The notes below the pieces were generated by a model, which worked only from the letters and a program-made list of their open reading frames with translations, was not told where the DNA came from and did not search any database. The translations under genes and the position numbers were made by a program. This document shows, in pieces, positions 1 through 8,300 of a stretch of DNA of 64,000 nt. The stretch comes from Vondammii sp040505895 (GTDB taxonomy: Bacteria; Pseudomonadota; Gammaproteobacteria; Chromatiales; Chromatiaceae), in NCBI GenBank assembly GCA_040505895.1, contig JBEVXU010000014.1, forward strand, positions 71,838-135,837, read 5' to 3'. Each line of letters opens with the position of its first letter. Position 1 is the stretch's first letter.

Positions 1-1
1 T

Positions 2-1063
2 GAGGCTGCCCCAGATGCTTTTGTCGTGATCCTGGGAACGGATGTACCACCGGTACGCCTGGCCGCTGGTCAGACGATGGATCTGCAGGAGGGTTGGGCT
101 ATTAGTACCGATGATGTGATCGCCCGGTTGATGGAGGAGTTGTCGACGACTCAGGCACCACTCAGTTCAATGCGGCCACAGGATGACTTGGAAGTAGTAG
201 ACCCTGATCTGTTAACTCGATTGATGCTGGCTTGGGGCGGAGGCGGAAAACGAGCGTCTGATCGTGCTGAGTCTCAGGGTGATGTGGTGGCAGCCTTCGG
301 TCTCAATGCACTCTATGCACTGTCTGGAGGTGATGAGTCACCAGAGCTTTTTAATATCGATATCGCAGTTGATACCATTGAAGTTGAGGAGGAGAAGGGG
401 GTTCATCATCTGGCGAATGATCAGTTTTTTATCAACGGAGCCCCGGATCTCTCTCAGACTGAGACAGTGCCGCCGCAAGTGGTTGAGAAAGTATCGCCAT
501 CTGAACGGATAGCGGTAGAAAATAATGGATTCACAAGAGACTGCATGGTCTTTGATGAGAGTGGTCACGGCTACCATCTTGGCTGGATTGGGAAGGGTGA
601 TAGCGGCATACGTGTGGGTGAGCTGATAGGCATCAGTCACCAATTGAGTAAGCTCGCCGACCAGCTCCAGCTCTGTATCGTTCGTTGGATGAGGGCTAGT
701 AAGCCGGGTCTGCTCGACTTTGGCGTAGAAGTAGTGGCGGGTGTTCTGGATACAGCGATTGTACGTCTGCAAAAGCCTGGAGAGGAGGGATACGTCAGCT
801 ATCGAGCCTTTTTGCAGACCAAGGATGATGGGGTAGTGACCCTGATTATGCCACCTTTCTACTCTCTTGGAACGCCGAAAATGGTACTGGTAGAGAAGAG
901 AGTGATACGTAAGATCGTATTGAACCGGGTAATGGAAGCGACATCCTCATTCATTCAGTTCAGCTTTGATGAGCTTGAACAGTGTACCGAGGGGGAGTTG
1001 GAAAACCGGATTGAGGATAGTGAAGGCCTGACACAGTTTGACACGCTGTGGAAAAATATTTGA
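2..1063 (+). CDS. Unrecognised protein, 5'-truncated by the window edge
   Basis: The frame is open from base 2, so the gene probably begins to the left; the first in-window start codon is GTG at 26. The first 50 residues (FVVILGTDVPPVRLAAGQ and onward) resemble in pattern the N-terminal domain of PilT/PilU-type ATPases (compare GSDLFFSTGAPPNLKAEGR in the pilU gene of this window), but no Walker motif follows, so it is not an ATPase. The C-terminal half (about residues 180-310 from the GTG) is beta-rich with GKGDSGIRVGELIGI, vaguely like PilZ-type proteins. No signal peptide or TM segment is visible. The function is unknown and both resemblances are weak impressions. The stop at 1063 precedes a 120-bp gap before the next gene. 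Confidence 0.6.
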   Translation, partial: EAAPDAFVVILGTDVPPVRLAAGQTMDLQEGWAISTDDVIARLMEELSTTQAPLSSMRPQDDLEVVDPDLLTRLMLAWGGGGKRASDRAESQGDVVAAFGLNALYALSGGDESPELFNIDIAVDTIEVEEEKGVHHLANDQFFINGAPDLSQTETVPPQVVEKVSPSERIAVENNGFTRDCMVFDESGHGYHLGWIGKGDSGIRVGELIGISHQLSKLADQLQLCIVRWMRASKPGLLDFGVEVVAGVLDTAIVRLQKPGEEGYVSYRAFLQTKDDGVVTLIMPPFYSLGTPKMVLVEKRVIRKIVLNRVMEATSSFIQFSFDELEQCTEGELENRIEDSEGLTQFDTLWKNI

Positions 1064-1186
1064 GCTTGTTCCGATCACTGAAATCTGTCCGTTACAGAAA
1101 CGGTACTACGCATAGATTGGCGCTCGGCGCTGAGTAGCCATACATTAAAACTTCCTGAGCCACCATTTAATCCAAGAGGTAATGTT

Positions 1187-1801
1187 ATGAGATGGATATC
1201 CCTGTTTGTAGTTCTAGTGCTGCTGTTTGCCGGTAGTGTCAATGGACAGTCGCGGTTTTCCCACCCAGGGGGAAGCCATCACTCACAAGAACAGAAAGGG
1301 AGTCCGGCGTTAATTCTTGAGCGGGGACTGAATAACCTGATTCGATTTATGAGGCAGCCGGGAGGGGTGGATCGACAGCAGTTGATGGAGTTTGTTGAAA
1401 AGGGTGTGGTTCCTCACTTTGATTTTTCCCATATGGCCAAGTTAAGTACCGGCAGGCAGTGGCGACGGATGGACGAAAAGAGGCAAGACAGGCTGATAAA
1501 TCGTCTTAAGGATGAGTTTCTGGGTGTCATGGTGCAGCGTCTTTCGGGCTATAGCGGCCAGGGTGCCCGAGTAGTTGGAGTGCGCCGCACAGGGGAGAAG
1601 GATGTGGCGGTTGCCGTCATGCTGGAGAATTCCAAAGGATACCCTGCAAGACTTGGATTTAAGTTTCATCGCAATGATACAGGCTGGAAGGTGTTTGATG
1701 TGTCGGCCAATGGAAGCAGTGCCGTGATGCATTATCGGCAACAGTTCAGACAGATGTTGCGGTCGCGCCGGCCACAGTCTAGACCCACCATGATCAGATA
1801 G
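1187..1801 (+). CDS. MlaC/Ttg2-family periplasmic phospholipid-binding-like protein
   Basis: 204 residues, the usual length of MlaC (toluene-tolerance Ttg2) proteins. The N-terminus MRWISLFVVLVLLFAGSVNG is a signal peptide, so the product should be periplasmic. The region VVPHFDFSHMAKLSTGRQWRRM matches the family's conserved FDF...A.G..W pattern, and the C-terminal half has the expected beta strands (VGVRRTGEKDVAVAV; GWKVFDVSANGSSAV). MlaC shuttles phospholipids between outer membrane and the MlaFEDB complex. Here there are no other mla genes beside it; it is followed after 60 bp by an aspartic protease gene, so its partner is uncertain. An AAGAGGT ribosome site lies 8 bases before the ATG. 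Confidence 0.7.
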   Translation: MRWISLFVVLVLLFAGSVNGQSRFSHPGGSHHSQEQKGSPALILERGLNNLIRFMRQPGGVDRQQLMEFVEKGVVPHFDFSHMAKLSTGRQWRRMDEKRQDRLINRLKDEFLGVMVQRLSGYSGQGARVVGVRRTGEKDVAVAVMLENSKGYPARLGFKFHRNDTGWKVFDVSANGSSAVMHYRQQFRQMLRSRRPQSRPTMIR

Positions 1802-1861
1802 TCTTAGAGAACAGTTATAGCCAACAGAATTTTTTCCTGCTTTTATTGTCACTGATAGATA

Positions 1862-2419
1862 ATGGTGTATCGATATGTCGATAGGGTGACGAGAGTGGAG
1901 AGTGGTGCGGCAGGAAGCGAAAGAGAGATTGGGCGCTGGATGATATTGGCGACATGGATAGTGCTGGTTGCGCTGTTAACGCTGATATTTGGGAAACTGA
2001 TCGACAAACAGGCTAATCCGAACGCTACTGTTGAAACAGTAATGGATGGTGAGGGGGGGCGCCATGTGGTGTTGCAGCGTAATCGTGCAGGCCACTATGT
2101 CGCCACAGGATTGATAAATGATCAGCCGGTGACCTTTCTCATCGATACCGGTGCGACCGATGTTGCGCTGTCGTCGACGCTGGCAGATAAGCTGAAGCTT
2201 GTACGAGGTGCCAGATACAGCAGTAGAACGGCCAATGGATCGGTTACCGCCTGGCAGACTTCTCTTGCGAGGGTGGCATTAGGCGGCATAGAGGTGCGCA
2301 ATGTGAAAGCCAGTATCCTGCCCTCTTTACCGGAGGATGAAGTGTTACTGGGAATGAGTTTTCTCAAGCATCTTGAGCTGGTTCAGCGTGACGGGGAGTT
2401 GCAGCTGCGGCAGTATTGA
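1862..2419 (+). CDS. Membrane-anchored retropepsin-like aspartic protease (TIGR02281-type)
   Basis: 185 residues. A single TM helix (about residues 27-47) is followed by a retropepsin-like domain with the catalytic motif VTFLIDTGATDVALS (DTGA at 95-98) and a second conserved segment VLLGMSFLKHLEL near the C-terminus. The family acts as a homodimer, each chain giving one Asp; the domain should face the periplasm. Substrates are unknown for this bacterial clan AA group. An ATG at 1862 gives a 26-residue cytoplasmic lead; the later ATG at residue 27 would start directly at the TM, so the true start is not fixed. Same strand as the MlaC-like gene, 60 bp downstream. Confidence 0.8.
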   Translation: MVYRYVDRVTRVESGAAGSEREIGRWMILATWIVLVALLTLIFGKLIDKQANPNATVETVMDGEGGRHVVLQRNRAGHYVATGLINDQPVTFLIDTGATDVALSSTLADKLKLVRGARYSSRTANGSVTAWQTSLARVALGGIEVRNVKASILPSLPEDEVLLGMSFLKHLELVQRDGELQLRQY

Positions 2420-2433
2420 TTCGGTTGTTCAGG

Positions 2434-2599
2434 TTAAGGAGACTCTGATCAAGTCATGATTGCTTTACGCTGGCTAAATTCGCCCCAACTTGTTCCGAAG
2501 ATCGCAGCAATAGAGTGGCTATTACCACTCACTTCGGAACAAGTTGGAACTATTTTATCTCAGCCTAAACCTAACCAGACTTAATCAGAGTCTCCTTAA
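2434..2599. repeat. Palindromic MITE-like element, copy 1
   Basis: Near-perfect 22-bp terminal inverted repeats at 2434-2455 and 2578-2599 (the outer 16 bp match exactly; core AAGGAGACTCTGATCAAGTC). An inner perfect 16-bp inverted repeat lies at 2485-2500 and 2532-2547 (CCAACTTGTTCCGAAG), with a small AGTGG/CCACT hairpin at the centre, so the whole 166 bp can fold on itself. No ORF inside. The termini resemble those of the element at 16667-16833, which suggests one family. No clear target-site duplication is visible. Confidence 0.7.
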
Positions 2600-2643
2600 T
2601 GTATCCGCTCGTCTCCCTATACACTCTGCGGATTCGCGGAAAC

Positions 2644-2670
2644 AAAAAAGCGCCGGAATATCAGCGCTTT
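2644..2670 (-). terminator. Rho-independent terminator of the HU-like gene
   Basis: Stem AAAGCGC (2647-2653) with GCGCTTT (2664-2670); read on the minus strand it ends in a run of T. It lies about 50 bp downstream of the stop of the HU-like gene at 2718. Confidence 0.65.
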
Positions 2671-2717
2671 CTTATTTCTGCCGCTGTAAACAGCGGCCCT
2701 GATGTGATGAGATCAGG

Positions 2718-3209
2718 TTAAACCAAGGTATCTTTCAGAGCCTTCAGGGCGCTTACCTTGACTACCGTGGTGGCTTTCTTGGCTGCAATCTTGATGGTTT
2801 CTCCGGTTGCCGGATTGCGGCCCATACGTGCTTTACGGGCCGGTTTCTTAACGCGGCGAATTTTGACGCCGGTCTCAGGTATGGAGAATTCACCAGAACC
2901 ACGACGTTGCATATGACGCTGGATCAGTGATCCGAGTGACCCGAAAACATCAGCGACCTGTTTCCTGGTGAGGTCGTTATCTTCAGCTATCTGCTGGATG
3001 ATCTGTGTCTTGGTCTGCCGTGTGGTGATTGATTTCGCTCTTGCCGGGGCAGCAGCTGTTTTCGCAGCAACTTTTTTCCTGGCAGTAACTTTCTTCTTCA
3101 CGGCTACCTTTTTCTTTGCGGCAACTCTCTTCTTCGCCACTACCTTTTTCTTGGCAGCAGGTGCCCTTTTAGCAACTGATTTTTTCGCGGCTTTCTTCTT
3201 TACGGCCAT
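2718..3209 (-). CDS. HU/IHF-family DNA-binding protein with Lys/Ala-rich N-terminal arm
   Basis: 163 residues from the ATG at 3209, chosen because AGGAG stands 7 bases upstream; a 13-residue longer version is possible but lacks such a site. Residues 1-60 are a histone-H1-like run of Lys, Ala and Val (repeats of the type AAKKKVAVKKK). Residues about 65-163 form an HU fold: TKTQIIQQIAEDNDLTRKQVADVF, then the beta-arm with RMGRNPATGETIKI, the family signature. HU bends and compacts DNA as a dimer; the basic arm should add nonspecific DNA binding. Similar armed HU proteins occur in several proteobacteria. Compare the basic tail of the adenylate kinase at 43229, which has the same composition and shares words such as KKVVAKK. 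Confidence 0.88.
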   Translation of the reverse strand: MAVKKKAAKKSVAKRAPAAKKKVVAKKRVAAKKKVAVKKKVTARKKVAAKTAAAPARAKSITTRQTKTQIIQQIAEDNDLTRKQVADVFGSLGSLIQRHMQRRGSGEFSIPETGVKIRRVKKPARKARMGRNPATGETIKIAAKKATTVVKVSALKALKDTLV

Positions 3210-3328
3210 GGAACACTCCTGGGTTGGTGTGAGGTGCATGCTAAACATAGCATAGAATATTTTTTTTCCAATAGTTTTAATTGCATAATTTACTGATTAT
3301 AGAGGCTTTGGTTCGTTACTAAAGCCAG

Positions 3329-4888
3329 CTAAATCTCTTGGCAGACCCCTCCTCTTCGACTGTCTCCTTTACCATATAGGCTGCCGTTGCTGTCGCGTAA
3401 TACGCAGTGTGCACCACCGAAGAAGAGGTTCTTGTTTGGCCATAGGCGATGTTCCGGATACGCTGCCATTAGCTGCTCAATGACACTTTTCTCCGGGCCT
3501 GCTTCAAAATTGAGTAGGCCCGATTCGTAGTGGAGTCGTGACTGTTCAACCGCCTCATTGATCGGCAGTTTCAGATCCAGTAGGTTAATCAACACCTGCA
3601 GTATGGCGCTACGAATCCTGTTGGAGCCTCCTGATCCCACCGCCAATGTTCTGCCATTATCATCTGTTACCAGGGAGGGAGACATCATTGATGCGATACG
3701 TCTGTTCTCCGGCCACTGGTGAAAACCGTAAGGATTTATATCCTCTTCCCCCAGCATATTGTTCATCATGATGCCTGTATTCGGAATGACGAAACCCGAT
3801 CCCTCACCGTTGGAAAGCGTCATGCTGGCGAAGTTGCCGTCGCTATCGGCAACGCTAATCTGAGTTGTGCCTCGTGAAAACCGGCTGTGCTCCTGCATAA
3901 TTTTGTGATAGCGCTCAAGGTGCTCGCTGCCAAGTATTTGCCGGCTGGTTGCTTCATTAAGGTCTTGGTCAATACCTTTCTCCTGCCTGAGTTCCTGGGT
4001 CAGTTGCATTGCCCGCGCTATCCGTTGCAAGTGATCGAAGCTGTTGGCGGGAAATCTTCCCAGTCGCTCTCGTTCAAGCAGTGCCAAGGTGAAAGCAATC
4101 AGAGTACCGCCAACCGAAGGTGCCGGGTTGGTGGCGAGCTGTGCGCCGTGATAGTTGAGGAGCAGTGGGTGGCGGCGAACCAGCTCGTAATCACTAAGGT
4201 CTTCGGCGGTCATACAGCCGCCCTGCTCTTTGCAGGTGCTTATCAGCTTCCGCCCCATCTCGCCAAGGTAGAAAAGATCTTCGCCTTCAATGGCCAGGGA
4301 TTCAAAAGCATCTGCCATTTCAGGGTGAGTGACAACTTCACCTTGGCCGGCAATTTCTCCCTCCGTTTTGCTACTCTGATGAATCCGTAGTGCGTCTGTG
4401 CTCGATTTAATGATGGGCGAGACAATGTCAGAGATATAGTGCTGAAAGGCGTTGATGACCACGCCGTTACGGGCGACCTCACACGCAGGTTCTATGATGA
4501 CTTTGAGAGGAAGCCTGCAGAGATCTCTGTGAACAGCAAACAGCCCCTTGATCACTCCGGGCGTGGCAATGGAGCCCATGCCGATGTGGAACTCCTGCTG
4601 GGCGGTGCCGAAATCGGCAAGTATCGGGTAGAGCTCGGTTTCGTTCTCCTTCGGCTTATGTTTTGGTGTATGGGTAAAAAAATCATAAACCAGTGGTGCT
4701 TTCCCATCGCCCTGAGCCAGCAGGAAGCCGCCGCCTCCCAAGGATGAGAGTACAGGCTCCGCTACACAACTGGTGAATAGTGCTGCGAGGGCGGCATCGA
4801 ATGCATTTCCTCCCTCACGAAAGATCTCTATCGCTGCTTGGGCCGTACTCTCGTGACCTGCTGCGACAATGCCATGTTGACTGCTCAT
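3329..4888 (-). CDS. ggt: Gamma-glutamyltranspeptidase (Ntn hydrolase)
   Basis: 519 residues. The start MSSQHGIVAAGHESTAQAAIEI and GGNAFDAALA are the conserved N-terminus of the family. The autocatalytic cleavage site is GTTQISVADSDGN; Thr341 should become the nucleophile of the small subunit. SNGEGSGFVIPNTGIMMNN and GSGGSNRI are the substrate-binding segments. The enzyme hydrolyses or transfers the gamma-glutamyl group of glutathione and related peptides. There is no signal peptide, unlike periplasmic E. coli Ggt, so a cytoplasmic, YwrD-like form is likely. It stands alone, divergent from the large gene at 5318. Confidence 0.92.
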   Translation of the reverse strand: MSSQHGIVAAGHESTAQAAIEIFREGGNAFDAALAALFTSCVAEPVLSSLGGGGFLLAQGDGKAPLVYDFFTHTPKHKPKENETELYPILADFGTAQQEFHIGMGSIATPGVIKGLFAVHRDLCRLPLKVIIEPACEVARNGVVINAFQHYISDIVSPIIKSSTDALRIHQSSKTEGEIAGQGEVVTHPEMADAFESLAIEGEDLFYLGEMGRKLISTCKEQGGCMTAEDLSDYELVRRHPLLLNYHGAQLATNPAPSVGGTLIAFTLALLERERLGRFPANSFDHLQRIARAMQLTQELRQEKGIDQDLNEATSRQILGSEHLERYHKIMQEHSRFSRGTTQISVADSDGNFASMTLSNGEGSGFVIPNTGIMMNNMLGEEDINPYGFHQWPENRRIASMMSPSLVTDDNGRTLAVGSGGSNRIRSAILQVLINLLDLKLPINEAVEQSRLHYESGLLNFEAGPEKSVIEQLMAAYPEHRLWPNKNLFFGGAHCVLRDSNGSLYGKGDSRRGGVCQEI

Positions 4889-5317
4889 CGATTACCTTGG
4901 AAATTTGTACTTTCGAAGGGTGCACTATAATCACAAATACAGTTGGTGCACCTGCTGCTAAACTCACCACTGTGGATGATAAAGGGAAAAGAGGGGCATA
5001 AACAGACTTGGAAGGCCTCATGATTTATCCAGAGGTTTCTTTAGGCGTCATATGTGTTCAATTTTTCGTCACGGCTAATGCCATGAATAATGGGGCATTA
5101 TATGCCGGGTATGAAATGTGAACTGGTTCTGAAAACGGGGGGGTATATGTCTGTTAGAACGCTGCTAACCACTCTGTACGCTCCTAAAGTATTATGGTGT
5201 CCCGTAAAGAGTAATGATTTAATAGGGTGATCCAGCAGCTTTACCCCGGCAAACAGTCGGTGGGTAATGCTTTTTTGGCTGAACTCCAATTTGGATGACC
5301 CCTTCGAAGGAGGTAGC
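4889..5317. other. Intergenic region between divergent ggt and the large coiled-coil gene
   Basis: 429 bp without a supportable gene. It must carry the promoters of both divergent genes. A small hairpin (TAATGCC/GGGCATTA, about 5079-5099) is visible. I found no confident operator or RNA gene. Confidence 0.4.
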
Positions 5318-8300
5318 GTGGCAGTAGTGCCAAAACAGAACGGATTAGAGATTATGCGGAAATTAATTCCGCTTAATAGCTTGCCGGCCGAGAGTCTTGA
5401 TCGGCTGTTTGACGTTGCCGTGTTTGAAAAACACAACAAGGGCGATCGCCTTTTCAAGGAGGGAGATGAGAATCTCCAACGCATCTATCTGCTCTCCGGC
5501 AGTCTCTCCATCAAGTCGGGAAAGAATGAAGTCGACGCCATCAGTTCGAGCAGTAACATGGCACGCTATCCTATTGCTCACCAGTCACCACGTAAATTTA
5601 CCGTTTTAGCCAAAACTAAGATTGAAACCGTCAGTGTCGACAATGAGTTTCTTGCTGATCTGTTTGCCAGCATGGAAGATGCCGCTTACGAGGTCAATGT
5701 TTTCGAGGAGCAGGTGGTTGACGATGACTGGATGAGTCAACTGCTTCAGTCACGGGCCTTTCAGCAGATTCCCGCCGCCAATATTCAGAATGTGATGATG
5801 CGTATGGAGGAGGTGAAGACCCTGGCAGGGGATGTGGTGATTAGCCAGGGTGATGAAGGTGACTACTTCTACTTGATACATAAGGGTGAGTGCCTGGTCA
5901 GCCTTTCTGAAGATGGGGGCGAGTCGAAGGAGGTGGCACGCCTGGGTCCCGGCGACAGTTTTGGAGAGGATGCGCTGCTATCAGATAAACCCAGAGGCAG
6001 CACGGTTACCATGCTGACCAACGGTGTATTGATTCGGTTGGACAAGCAGGACTTCGTCGACTACGTAAAGTACCCTCTTGCCGGGACTATCGGCTATGAG
6101 GAAGCGCAGGCCCTGGTGGAGAAGGGAGCTGTCTGGCTTGATGTACGCCCCACTGCAGGACATTTGGCGGGAAGAGTACCTGGCAGCACTTCCATCCCCT
6201 TCAACAATCTGCGTCGCCGTTTGGATGAATTGAGTAGTGATCAGCGCTACATCGTCTATTGCAAAAATGGACAGGTCAGTACTACCGCCGCCTATTTGCT
6301 TCTCGATCATGGAATAGAGGCTTCCATTCTCAAGGGGGGGCTGGATTCGGTTGACACGGATCAGTTGGAGTCGGCGGGCGCCGATGAGGGTGCAGAGATT
6401 ATCCAGCTGCACACCGATCAGAATGGGGAGCCGGGGGAATCCATCGGCGGGGGGAGTGATAACAGTATAGAGGTTGAGCTGCTGAAGGCTCGACTGACCC
6501 GGATGGAGGGGATAGCCAAAGAGCAGAATCTGACGGCACGCAAGATTAAGGTGGTGCTGGATCAGACCAAGGAGAAGTTGGGTGAGGTGGAAAAGCAGAA
6601 CAGCGCTTCTAATGATGAGAAACGACGCCTGGAGAGTGAGCTATCTCAAACGTTGAAAAAACTGGAAGCACAAAATTCGGCAGAAGAAGCAAGGGAGTTG
6701 CTGGAAGCCCGATTGGAGGATCTGCAGAAAGAGCTGGATGAGAGTGAGGAGGGCAGGCTCAGTTTGGAAGCTCGCACATCGAGCCAGGAGAGCATGCTGA
6801 AAGCACAGGCGCAGGAACATGACGAGTTGACTGTGCTAAAGGTCGAGATCGAGACACTCAGTGGTGCCCTTGAGGCGGCAGATCAGTCGGATCAGGAAAC
6901 CCAGGAGGAGGTTAAGAAGCTTGAGGACGAATGCGATAGTCAGCGTGATGCGGTTGAGCATCTGAGCGGCCTCCTTGAGCAGGAGGCCATCCGTCGAGGA
7001 AGCGAAGTGGCTGAGCTGCAGACACAGCTGACAGTCGCAGCTGAACAAGCCGAGATACTACAAGGTAAGCTGGCGGAGGGTGAAAAGAGCGCAGCTGAAC
7101 AGCGGCAATATCTGGACCAGGAGAAGAGTGAGCTTGATGAGCAGCTGAAGACCCTGCGGGAAGAGCAGGAGACGCTGAAAGAGCAGCTGAAAACAGCCGT
7201 CGAGCAGGCCGAGTCACTTCAGGTTGATTTGTCTGAACGTGAACAGAGCGGTAGTGAACAGCAGCAACGTCTGGAGCAGGAGAAGAGTGAGCTTGATGAG
7301 CAGCTGACAATCTTGCGCGAAGAGCAGGATACACTCAAAGGTCAGCTGAAAACGGCCACCGGGCAGGCTGAGTCACTTCAGGTTGATTTGTCTGAACGTG
7401 AACAGAGCGGTGATGAACAGCAGCAACGTCTGGAGCAGGAGAAGAGTGAGCTTGATGAGCAGCTGACAATCTTGCGCGAAGAGCAGGATACACTCAAAGG
7501 TCAGCTGAAAACGGCCACCGGGCAGGCTGAGTCACTTCAGGTTGATTTGTCTGAACGTGAACAGAGCGGTGATGAACAGCAGCAACGTCTGGAGCAGGAG
7601 AAGAGTGAGCTTGATGAGCAGCTGACAATCTTGCAGGAAGAGCGGGAGACGCTGAAAGATCAGTTGAAAACAGCCACCGAGCAGGCTGAGTCACTTCAGA
7701 GCGACCTGGTGGAGCATGAACAGAGCGGTAATGAAGAGCAGCAGCGCCTGGAGCAAGAGAAGGGTGAGCTGGTGGAGCAGCTGGCAACCCTGCGGGAAGA
7801 GCGGCAGAGCCTGAAAGGTGAACTTACGGAGCGTGAGCAGAGCGTAGGTGAGCAGCAACAGCGGCTTGAGCGGGAGAAGAGTGAGCTGGTAGAGCAGCTG
7901 GCAACCCTGCGAGAAGAGCAGCAGAGCCTGAAAGGTGAGCTTGCGGAGCGTGAGCAGAGCGTAGGTGAGCAGCAACAGCGTCTTGAGCAGGAGAAGAGTG
8001 AGCTGAAGGAGCAGTTAGTGACCCTGCAGGAGGAGCAGGAGACGCTGAAAGAAGCGCTGAAAACAGCCACCGAGCAGACCGAGTCACTTCAGGGCGAGCT
8101 GGCGGAGCAGGGGCAGAGTGGTGATGAAGGTCTGCAGCGCCTGGAGCAAGAGAAGGGTGAGCTGGAGGAGCAGCTGACGACGCTGCGTGAAGAGGAGGTG
8201 AGCCGCCTGGCAGAGGGTGAATCTGCCATCGTTGACTGGCAGCGCCAAATAGATAGTCTGCAGAAAAAACTTGCGGAAAGTGAAGCGAGTAAACACCGTT

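Noticed and set aside
3238..3265. Hairpin ATGCTA/TAGCAT followed by a T run on the plus strand.
   Set aside because: It looks like a terminator, but no plus-strand gene ends there; it more probably belongs to the leader/promoter of the HU-like gene.
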